Assembly (NCBI GenBank): GCA_933228675.1
Contig: OW121740.1
Location: 57,413,000-57,476,999 of the forward strand
DNA length: 64,000 nucleotides
Direction: 5' to 3'
Origin: Stomorhina lunata
Taxonomy: Eukaryota > Arthropoda > Insecta > Diptera > Rhiniidae
Under the pieces are notes generated by a model, which was not told where the DNA came from, did not search any database, and worked only from the letters and a program-made list of their open reading frames with translations. A program made the position numbers and the translations under genes. Shown here one piece after another: positions 45,601 to 57,600 of the stretch (within the stretch, counting starts at the first letter, position 1; each line of letters starts with the position of its first letter).

Positions 45601-48600
45601 TTGATATCTACACCATTTTCAATTGTAAATGAGAAATTTCCAAATTGAATTGAGAAATTTTCATTTGAAATTGTGAATTTACATTTGAAAATGAGAAAAT
45701 TCCAATTGAAATTGAGAATTTTTATTTGAAAATGAGAAATTTTAAATTAAAAATGGGAATTTTCCATTTGTAAATGAGAATTTTTCATTTGTAATTGAGA
45801 AAAGTATAATTGAAAATGAGAAATTTTCATTTCAAATTGAGTTTTCCATTTAAAAATGAGAAATGTTAAATCGAAAATGAGAAATTTCCATTTGTAATTA
45901 CGAAATTTTTATTTGAAATTGAGTTTTCCAGTTGAAAATGAGAAATTTTCATTTGTAATTGAGAAAACTCCATTTGAAATTGAGAAATGTGTAATTGAAA
46001 ATGAGAAACTTCCATTTGTAATTGAGAAGTTTTCATTGGATTTTTTTAAATTTCATATGAAAATTTCTCAATTACAAATAGAAATTTTTCATTTACAATT
46101 ACAAATTTCTCAATTTCAAATAGAAATTTCTCAATTACAAATCAAAAATTCTCATTTTCAAATGGAAAACTCAATTTAAAATAAAAATTTCTCAATTACA
46201 AATGGAAAGTTCTCATTTTCAATTACACATTTCTCAATTTCAAATAAAAAACTAATTTTCAAATGCAAATTTCTCAATTACAAATGAAAATTTCTCATTT
46301 CTATTTGAAATTTTCTCAATTACAAATAAACAATTCTCAATTTCAAAAAAAAATTTCTCAATTACAAATGGAAATTTCTCAATTTCAATTGTAATTTTCT
46401 CAAATTCAAATGAAAATTCTCAATTTCAATTGAAAATTTTTCATTTCCAAATGGAAATTCTCAATTTCAATTCGAATTTTCTCATTTTCAAATGAAAATT
46501 CTCAATTTCATTTAGAATTTTCTCACTTTCAAATGTAAATTCTCATTTTCAATTGGAATTTTCTCATTTATAATTCAAAATGGTGTAGACTCTTCTCTAC
46601 TGCATCATTTGATTTTTCGAAAATGGTGTTAAAAAAATTCTTTTTTGCAGCAGAAATAACATAGTGCGCTGTGAGGCATTGCGACATGTAGGATATCTAG
46701 AAATCTATGCAATCAGCCGTTTGGAAAAATTAAAAATATTTAAAAAACGATAAATCATTTGATATATTTTGGTCATAAACTGATTGTACAACTATTTATT
46801 TACATGCTAACAACTATTTTGTAATTGCTACTGTAATTTTTGTTACTGATCTGATTTTACGAGTATTCAACTCAAAAAAACTCTACGACAAATGGCTACA
46901 ATATTTTGAAAAACTAGTAGTCAAACGCGCAAGTCAATCAGACCATAATCAAATTGTTCTTAAACGAAGCCGATTGTGGGTCGCCAAAAAAGTATTAAAA
47001 CACATACAGTAGTTATTGGATACAAGAAACACTGATTATAATAGAGACAATTTTCCCAAGGAAATTTCTCTTTCTTGAGTTCTTTTCTAGTTAATGCTGT
47101 TCTTTGTGAAGTTTCTACTAAGAAACGTTTATATTTATGTATATCCAATAACTACTGTAACATCATGATCGTATTCTTAAGACTTTGGAGTTAAAGTTAG
47201 TTCTATTCAACAGAAGTTGCAACAAATTTGGAAATCAAAGTTTTATGTTTTGGTAATTTGCCGACTGGTGGTGAAAATTTATAGCCACGTTAGTACGTGT
47301 CATGTGAAACGTAATTTTATTATTTTTTCAAAAATCTAGTTAAATATTAATAATTTTTATAGTAGACATAATGGTTCAAACGTGATGTAAATATCTAAAG
47401 ATGTAGAATAACAAGTTTTTTTCATGTAATAAAATAATGGAAAATTATGATAAATGACAAATTGATAATCTCAGGTCTTGGAATTTCGCATTACTTTGAT
47501 AACTGACCTAGAAATATGAATTATGACCAAAATAATATCCTCTTTTTGCCACATAATAGAGATAGACAAATAATTTGTGGCTTCAATTTTGTTGGTCATT
47601 TCCGAACAAGGTTAAGATTTTCGTAATTTAAACTTTTAATAATAATGATCTTGTTTTAATAACTATGATCTTGTTTCAAGAATATCTGACAGTAAAATTA
47701 GATTTTCCATTGTCATACTCCAAATGCTATGAGAATGAGACATGTTGTATATTTATACCCTTCACCACCATAGGTGGAAAGGGTATTATAAGTTTGTGCT
47801 GATGTTTGTAACGCATAGAAATATTTGTCTTAGACCCACCTTTTAGTATACCAATAGACTTAGAATCACTTTCTGAGTCGATTTAGCGATGTCCGTCCGT
47901 CCGTCCGTCCGTCCGTCCGTCTGGCTGGCTGGACCCCCATGTAAACCTTGTAATCAAACTACAGGTCGCAATTCTAAAGATAATTTGATGAAATTTGGCA
48001 CAGATAATTTTTTTGATAATGGGACCATGGCTATTGAAATTGGTCAAAATCGGTCCATTATTTATGGTACCTTCCATAGGTCCCACTTCCCGGAATTGCT
48101 ATATTGGCCACAAATATCAATATTTTTTCATGAAATTTAAAACAGATACTGCTTATGTAAACTTAAATCACTGTACCAAATTTCGTTGAAATCGGTCCAC
48201 ATTTGACCATAGCTCCCATACAAACTCTTCTCAAAAACGCACTAAATGAGACAAAAAATCACTAAAACGCTCGTAAATCTAAAGATAATGAAAATTTTGA
48301 GTTTATTTTTGCATACATCATTTTTGTAACAACTGTAATCAATTTGCCAAATTTCGAGATAATCGGTCCACATTTGACCCTAGCTCTCATATAAGTCCAA
48401 ATGACGGAAACAGATTGAATATATACGTTTTGAGAAAATGTTTGTATGATGGCAAAAATTTAGCAAATATTTGTCTTTATACAGGAAAAACAACACCTTT
48501 GACCTTAGTGGTGAAGGGTATCGTATGGTCGGCTTGACCGACTTTAGCGCTTTCTTACTTGTTTTTTTCTTGTTTTGAAAAGATGAAATGAAATCAAGGT

Positions 48601-51600
48601 TAAGAACAAGAAACTTGTTGGCTTAAAGTTTGAAAAATATATTTAAGAAAATATTAGACAGCTGCTAAAAAACATACATATGGGCAAATCCTGCGTGACG
48701 GACGATACATTTGTACTGATTTTGTTGTAATTAAATGTATCCCATTGTCGTTCTACTCTAGATATCTTTCACAGATTTCAGAGAATATTAGGCCATCGAT
48801 TGTGCTATCAAATGGCATTTGTTAATTTACATACTTCTTTTGGACGAAAAAGATATTCGCTTTTAAAGTGCTGTGACGGACGCTACAAAAAATGGAAGCG
48901 ACTTTTTTTTCAACACGTGTTTCTGTAATTTTCATCAAATCGGTCATAGTAATAAAAAAATTGTTAATAATGGGTGTTTTCTTAGAGGTATAGAACTTCG
49001 AATTGAAATAAAACACAAGAAAATCGTTTTAATGTCCATCAATTTGGCTTTATTGGAAGGATAATTTTTTGCCATTAATGTTTAAATATGATTTCGGGCA
49101 TGTGGCCGCCGCGGCTGGCTCGAATAAAGCCAATTCTACAGGTCCAATTTTCAACTACTTTTTCGAGCATATGGGGCCGTATGTTGGCAATAACGCCACG
49201 AATGTTGGCTTCCAAGTCCCCTAACATTTCTGGTTTGTTGGCGTAGACGAGCGACTTCACATATCCCCAAAGAAAATAATCCAGTGGAGTCAAATAGCAC
49301 GATCTTGGTGGCCAATTGACAGGTCCATTCCGCGAAATTATGCGCTCATCGAATGTTTCCTTCAATAAATCAATTGTGACGTGCGCTGTGTGGCATGTAG
49401 CGTCGTCTTGTTGGAACCACAACTCATCCACATTCATGCCATCCAATTGGGGAACAAAATAGTCGGTTATCATGGCTCTATACCGGTCTCCATTTATGGT
49501 AACTGACTCTCCAGCATTATTTCGGAAGAAGTATGGCCCAATGACTCCACCAGCCCATAGAGCACACCAAACAGTCAGTTTTTGTGGATGTAATGGCGTC
49601 TCAAGGGTCTCATGTGGATTCTCTTCACTCCAAATGCGGCAATTTTGCTTGTTGACGTAGCCATTCAACCAAAAATGAGCCTCATCACTGAACAAAATTT
49701 TGCGATGAAAATCAGCATCGAGATCAATATCATTTTCGGCCCATACACCAAAATCACGACGCATTGCATGGTCTCGAGGCTTTAATTCTTGCACAAGCTG
49801 GATCTTGTAAGGTCGCAAGCCAAGATCTTTGCGCAAAATCTTCCATAAAGTTGATGGACAAAGCTCCAATTGCTGTGCACGGTGGCGAATCGATTCATTC
49901 GGGTCCTCTTCAACACTTTGCTCTACAGCGGCAATTGTTTCTTCGGTGCGCACTGTTCGTATTATCACATAGAGTAAACGTAGTGCGAAAACGATCCATG
50001 GTTAACCGAATTAATTGCTCTGATGGACGATTATGTCGACCATAAAATGGACGGAGCTTGCGGTAAACTTCGCGAACTGAACCATTATTTTCGAAATAAA
50101 TTTGCACGATTTGCAAGCGTTGTTCTTTTGTCAACCTGTTCATGATGAAATGGCAAACCAAACTAAATATTAATCACTTGACAGCTGACAAAATGGCCGC
50201 CAGTTAAAAAAGTGATGCCAACTTAAAGTTCTATACCTCAATAAAAAACACCCGATACATTAAAGATAGAGGAAAATCAGAGGATTACAAAACAGCTTTT
50301 ATAAAATATTTTAAAGTTTCTAGTTTCACCAAAAATCCATAAATGATCTATTGCGGACGCTACGTGACGGACGATACAGTTTTTACTTGAATGTTTTTTA
50401 TTAGTAAAAAATTCATATTTCATGTTTTTTTTTAAGGATTTGTTTATCAGTGAAAATAATGGTTTTATTTGTTCCCGAATTTCATCTCCTTCCTTTTCAT
50501 ATTAGCGGTTAAAATGCGATTTTTGGGCACAATTTAGTATTTCACAAAACGGCTATATACATATATTTATTTAAAGTCTTACACTTTTTACATCTTAAGA
50601 ATACTGCGGTTAGCTGTTAGAGTGCCCAAAAATAAAAAAAATAAAATTTCTAAAGCATCAAATTTGCCCCACTGTATATTTTTTTAACACCTAATATCTT
50701 AAATTTAATCTGTGGATATAGACAGTGTTATTGCTTTATGAATAAGACAGACATGTGAGCGTAAAATTTGTATTTAATAAATATCATTTTGTAAAAAAAT
50801 ATATACTGTGACGGACGCTACACACTTTCCTTTACATATTATTCTGTAAAATCCTATATATTTTTAGCATAATTTAAAACATACTATAAGTTCTCTTTAC
50901 GAACCAAGTTCAGTTGGAAAACAAAGAAAAATTGCACTAGTCAAATTGAAAAACCTTTATTTCTATGACGGACGCTATACACTGTGAGCCCTATTTTACT
51001 TGACGTTATTTATATCACTCCAATTACTTTTGATGGGGTCTTTTACATCTAATTGTATAAAATTAAGCAGAGTTTAAGCGCCTACTAATACTTGATACCT
51101 AAATGGATGTTTTTGCGATTTTTATGAACTTTTAAAAAATGTATATTATTTTAAAAAATTTATAAAAATTCGAGTTGGGTGCAAATAAAGACCTGTCATT
51201 CACGAAGAGAGCAATCAAAAATCCATTATATATTCTAAAGGATCAATATATGGTTAATTTGTCCATAAACACAAATATGGGATTTGACAGTTTTAAAATT
51301 TTGTTCTTGGTTTAATGTTTTTCGGATTTGCCCATATATAGTAGTTATTTGGATGGGAAAATATCGAAATAAATACTTTAATGACCATTAGTGCACAGTG
51401 GTTTAAAAAAAAGGAAATAATTCAAGAACTTTTAATCGGTAAGCTCGATTATCATGAAATTTCATATGGCTATTGAGGAGAAGTATTCGAGAATTTGGAG
51501 TCTGTAGACTTATCAGCAGAGAAGCACTTCGGGTTTTTTTGAAAATTAAAAACGATCTAGATCCGTTATGATCCGTTTTTATATGCATGCTTTATCTTCT

Positions 51601-54600
51601 ATAGTTTATGAGATATTTGACTTCAACTTTTTTTGCTAATATCGGATCCAGACTTTTCCCTGATAAATAAACATACACTTCATGAGCACGTGTGTCGTCT
51701 CCATTAGTTGTTTTCAAATTATTAATAAAAGCGGAATACTTTCTTTTGTATGGGACTTATCGAAAAGACCATAGGGCAAATTAATAAATGGAAGTGCAAC
51801 ATCTTTATATTGTAGAGTCTTTGGTTCGAGGGTCAACTTCAAGTTTTTTTAAAGTCCGTGAAGAATTTTGTTTGAAAAGTTTTAATCATGTTTTCTGCTC
51901 CTCGATTTTGACAACTTTTTTACAGACAAAAGGGGCACGATTAACCGATTAACTTCTTTTTTTTATTTGATTGATTATTTGCAAATTTAAAAAATAACAA
52001 ATAAGCGAATAATTTGTGTCGAAAAATCGATTAAACAAAATAGTGGTTTTTATATATTATTACATATCTAATTTAAATATATCAAGATCTGATATGACAT
52101 CATTTTTAACCGACAAAAGGGACACGTAGTGGGAAAAGATTAGGGTATTCAATCGAATAACCTTTATTCGATTAACCGATTAATTTCTGGAATGTCTAAA
52201 CTTTGGCGTCAAGTCGGCACTCTTTGCCGATATCCGATCTGAATAAAACTTTGTATTTGCATTATTGGGGTCAAATGTAAAAAATTTGAGTCGTACGTGT
52301 TTCTGTAAAATGACTTTAAATTTTTAGGGACACTCTAAAGTGTAAAAATAAAAAAATTTGATTTTTCACAATCAATTTTAATCGATTAATCGAATGATTT
52401 GTCATTATTCGATTATTAATCAATCAAGTTTTAACACAGAATAACTATTCGCACGATTAATTGAAAAAACCAAAACCCCGAATAATTGAATACCCTAGTA
52501 TAATAAATCGAGTATTCTAAATCCGTTGGTGCTAACCGTTTTTTTAGGTAGCTCTAGTTTTTGAGATATAGCGTTATTTGAATGTAGGAGATTGAGCAAT
52601 AAATATTCGCGTAACTCAAAAACTTTTAGGTTTATTGAATTAAATAAAAAAGTCGAAGTTCGACAAGAAAATAGGACTAAATTTGTTTTTCATCTGTGTA
52701 GTCGTTTTTAAATCAAATTTCATTTTTTAGCATTTTTTTTTTCAAAATCACAAAAATTTCGATTTGCAGTTATTTTAATATACTCTTATCGAAAACGAAG
52801 TGTTAAACAAAACAATTAGTCCCCAAATTTCGGGGGTAACAGTTACTTTAATAACGCTATATCTCTAAAACTAGAGCTAGTCGGTCTTTTCAACTAGCAA
52901 AGTGTAATTAATAGGGTATTCAATTATTCGGGGTTTTGATTTATTCGATTAATAATAAGTTTGACCTTTTTACTTTTTTTGAGACCTCAAAATATTTAAA
53001 TATTTATTTTTATTACAATGGGCTAACGTTAAGTCACTTACATGAGACGAAAAAAAATATTTTTTTAACCGTTTTCAAAACTCCTTTTTTGGTTTTTTAA
53101 TTGTTTGTAAAACAAATTCGTAAAAAGTAAAAAAAAAGTTTCAGAGTGTAAGTAAAAACAGATTATGACAAAGAAAAAATTAGAACGATTCTTCTAACGG
53201 CTTAGAGATCAAAGGCTTTCGGCAAAAACCCAATTTTTCACCAAAGTTATAAAAAGCACGTTAATTATTATATATTAGCAGTTTTTATAAGAACTAGAAT
53301 TATAATTGCTTCAGTAGGTAGCAATATCGTTAACCCTTTTAATACCGGGGTTAAAAGTAAAATTTTTTAAATATTAAATTTTTTCAAAAAAAGTGTTAGA
53401 AATCACATGTTTTTACTATTATATGTCAATGAAAATAAAAAAAAAATGTTTAAAGACGCCTTTAAATACATTATATAAATTAATCCTAGAGTACCTATGG
53501 GCTCCAAACAGTTTCCATGCTTAACTCATGTATGTATTAATATATTTGAATTTTTTAAATTTTCAAATAATCGATCAAATGAAGATAAGAAATTAATCGG
53601 TTAATCGAATAAAGATTAATCGATTGAATACCCTAGTAATTAATGAGTTTAAAAATAATAGTATCTGACATATCTATAAAATCTAACGTGATAACAAACA
53701 ACACTCTTTAATACCCTTCCCCCCTGATATTTTCCCCCAAATAGATACATATTTGTTAAATTATGTTTTTATATTAAAAATTTTTGAAGACATGTCGTCG
53801 TGCGGGAGTTTATGTGCTCTATCCGCCATTTTACATATTTTGAGTTAATGTTGTCACTTTGGGATTTCGACCCAATTTTTTTAAATCTGCAATCCGTTTT
53901 CGGATAACTCGTCTAGTTTCTGAGATGAATAGTGTCTGTTTTGTTCTATATCCTTCAAAACTGATTTTTTGTGCTATTTTTGCTCAATACGCCAAATATA
54001 TGGTGTAAAAATCTCAAATTCTATCCTAAAGTTAAAACTTCAATATAGAAGCACATAAACTCCCGCACGACTTTATATTAAAGCTATTTCCGTCGTTGTG
54101 CCTTATATGAGAGCCAGTGTCAAATGTGCAGCGATTTTCTGAAAATATAGCAATTTGTTTACAGATGAATTGCCATTATATCGACTCAGGAAGTGATTCT
54201 GAATTCTTTGATATAATGGTTCACCTATGGCGGTAAAAGATATTAAAGGGTTACCTTTTACTGCCAATATAAAAAATTAATAAAAACGTTTTTATATCCC
54301 TGCCAGTTTTGTATAATTATCCAATTCTGTTTCGCTTATACGGCCAAGTTTTTGTGGGAATTGGTTTATATTTTACCATATTACGCTTCAGATAATTACC
54401 CACATTATTATTTAAGTACATATACAGGTATGTAATGGAAATCGATCGTTTTCAAATCGATCGATTTCAGATATATTTTTGAGATAATTTTCGGCTATCC
54501 CCCCCCAAAAAAAAAAAAAAAAAATAGAAATTTGATCTTTAATCCTTTTGACTGATATATTATCTTTCAATTAGTTTGATTTTTTTGAGAAAATAACGGA

Positions 54601-57600
54601 AATTGATCTCAAAAATATATCTGAAATCGATCGATTTGAAAACGAACGTTTTCCATCAAATACCTGATAATCTTAATTTCTTACCCTGAATATTACTTAT
54701 ATCTTATAGTCATGCTTGGCCAATTTAAGTTCTACTTACCGCACATTCGTCACTGTGATATTACTAACACCGAAAGCTTGAATATTACGGAAAACAGCAC
54801 GATAACCATCGGGTCCATTACCCAAATTAATGCCGATTTCATCGATATCAACAGGTTCAATCTATAAAAAATTAATTAACCACCATTAATTTATAAAAAC
54901 AATTAATAAAATAGAAATATTAGACGTTATTATTGAATTAGGCGCTACTCACCTCGTACATTTCCAATTCAGGTATTCCTTGTCTCAGATAATGCACCAA
55001 TTTATTGCCGCTATCACGTAGACATTCGTTAATGTATTGTTCATCGCCCGGGCACTGTTGTATGTAATAGGCTGTAAATTTTTAAAAATAATAACAAACA
55101 TTTAATTGTTAGTAAAATATTAAATTTTTAATAACTTTTTTATGTATTAAGCTAAAAATTGAAATATAAAAATATTATATTTTTACAAAAGTTTAACCCT
55201 CTGCAACTGACGTGGTAGTCTAGCAGATACCAACAATGTCAAAGTTTTGTTCAGAAATTAATTTTATAACACGACTGTTAGCACTGAAATTATTTTGATG
55301 TATAGCTCGAAGAAGACGGGACTTTTGGAACCTTTGCCTCTAAGAGGGTAAAAACGGGTAAAAAGGGGAAAAATCGGAAACGTTATATCTCCTAAAGTAA
55401 TAGGTAGAGAAACAAAATTAAAATTATGTTTGAAACAGCTATGAAAATAAGCGGACAGGTGTTTGGTACTTTTTTTAAACTATGTCCGATAAGGGGTAAA
55501 AAAGGTTGAAAATAGTTTTTTTGGTACTTTTTTAACCCACTTTTATTTTTTAAACCAAAGGATATAGAAAGGAACTTTGTACTGCAGTCAATAGATGTGA
55601 AAGAAATATTGAACACATATTTGTTACTTTTGGGGTCAAAATGGGTAAAAAAGGGATAATATGATAACTTAACATCTCAACAAGTAATATGAATAAAAAT
55701 TATGTTAACTGCGTTTTAATAAAATGTACCGAATTCAATTGGTACCAAAGAAGTACCAAATATGCATATGCAAGGGGAAAAAATGAGTAATGTTATAACT
55801 TTTAAACAAGTGAATGTTTGTATGTATGTTCTTTATAGAATAGTAAACTGCGAATTTGATCATTCTATGCTCTTTAGCGAAGATGTTGCGGATAAGCCAG
55901 ACGGTAAGACTAATTTCCGTTAGGTGGCGCCACTGAAAATGACTAAAAATGAATTAAATCGTAAACTATACATTTGTAGCGCATGAGCCGGCGAAGACTT
56001 TTTATTTGGTGTGAATAATTTGCGACTGGTGGCGCTATTCAAAACTACTCAAAGTCAATTTAATCGTAAGCTGTACATTTAATCATGCTATAATCTTTAG
56101 CAAAGTTGTTGCACATGAGCCGACGAAGGTTTCTTAGTTGGTATGAAGAAATTTCGACAGGTGGCGCCACTGAAATTTACTTAAAGTCAATTTAATCGTA
56201 AGCTGTACATTTAATCATGCTATAATCTTTAGAAAAGTTGTTGCGGATAAGCCAACGAAGGTTTATTTATTGGAACGACCAAAGTCCGATAGGTGGCGCC
56301 ACTGAAAATTACTTAAAATTAATTAAATCGTAAACTGTGCATTTGATCATGTTATAATCATAAGCAAAGTTGTTGCGCATAAGCAGACGAAGGTTTCTTA
56401 GTTGGTATGAACAACTTCAGGTGGCGCCACTGAAAACTACTCAAAATGAATTAAATCGTAAACTGTGCATTTGATCAGACAGGCTAAAATCTTTAGCAAA
56501 GTTGTTGCGCATGAATCGACGGAGGTTTCTGTTGGTATGACCAATTTCCAAAATTTTTCGAAATAGTAAACTGTAAACTATGTGTTGATCGGACAAAATA
56601 AATAAAATAATTCAAAATTAACAGAATATTTGTACAATGTATTTCTTCTAAATTTATTTTACTACGTTATAAAATAAAATATGTAAAAATTTTAAAATTT
56701 GCCTCAAAATGCTTATCATAAAGCTCCTAGCAAGGCTCGGTCAATCAGGTACTGCTTTTATTAATTTTACAAAATCGATGTACAAAATTATAAGATATGG
56801 AAATGGTATTTGGTAGTCAATATCATTGTAAACTAATATCAATATAATTGTAAACTAAATATCACGTCAGCCGCAAAGGGTTAAGACTCATTTCCATATT
56901 AAATGAATCGATTCTGCCCTATTTCGTTGTATTCTGAAGTGGAGGCTAACTAAATTTAATTTTGATAACTTCAATATAATATGAATTACAATAACTTTAT
57001 TATACCCTTCACCACCATAGGTGGCAAGGGTATTATAAGTTTGTGCTGATGTATGTAACGCATAGAAATATTTGTCTTAGATCCACCTTTTAGTATACCA
57101 ATAGACTTAAAATCACTTTCTGAGTCGATTTAGCAATGTCAGTCCGTTCGTTCGCCTGACTGGGACCATGGCTATTAAAATTCGTCAAAATTGGTTCATT
57201 ATTTGTGGTACCTCCCATAGGTCCCACTTCCCTAAATTGATATTTTGGCCACAAATATCAATGTTTTTTCATGAAACTTAAAAAAATATTGCTTATGTAA
57301 ACTAAAACCACTGTTGACCATAGCTTCCATACAAACTCTTCTGAGAAAACGCAAGGAAATCTCTAAAACGCTCATAAATCTGAATATAATAAGAATTTAT
57401 TGAATTTATGAGTTTATTTTTTGCATTCATAATTTTTGTAATCATTTTACCAAATTTCGAGAAAATCGGTCCACATTTGACCCTAGCTCTCATATAAGTC
57501 CAAATGATGGAACTGCTTAAATATACAGACAAATCCGGGTATAACGAATCTCAATTTAACGAAAATTGGATATAATGAACGTTATTATTTTTTCCATTGA

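Larger units (their letters stand above)
48681..51334. mobile_element. TA-flanked element with repeated GACGGACG motif, split by a mariner
   Basis: Ends are TGGGCAAATCC and GGATTTGCCCA, with TA on both sides. Without the inserted mariner it is about 1.37 kb. TGACGGACG(C/A)TA(CA) occurs at 48696, 48873, 50365, 50809 and 50966, with a partial copy at 50353. No transposase is recognised. Confidence 0.55.

Noticed and set aside
45913..46179. 88-codon ORF with heptad-like EIEKF/QISQ repeats
   Set aside because: It crosses the centre of the second foldback and is translated repeat, not a coiled-coil gene.
46960..47148. 62-codon ORF beginning MDIHKYKRFLVETSQ
   Set aside because: It overlaps the 151 bp MITE ends and resembles no transposase.
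47889..48189. Overlapping ORFs with SVRPSVRPSVWL
   Set aside because: They read the (GTCC)n core of a HINE.
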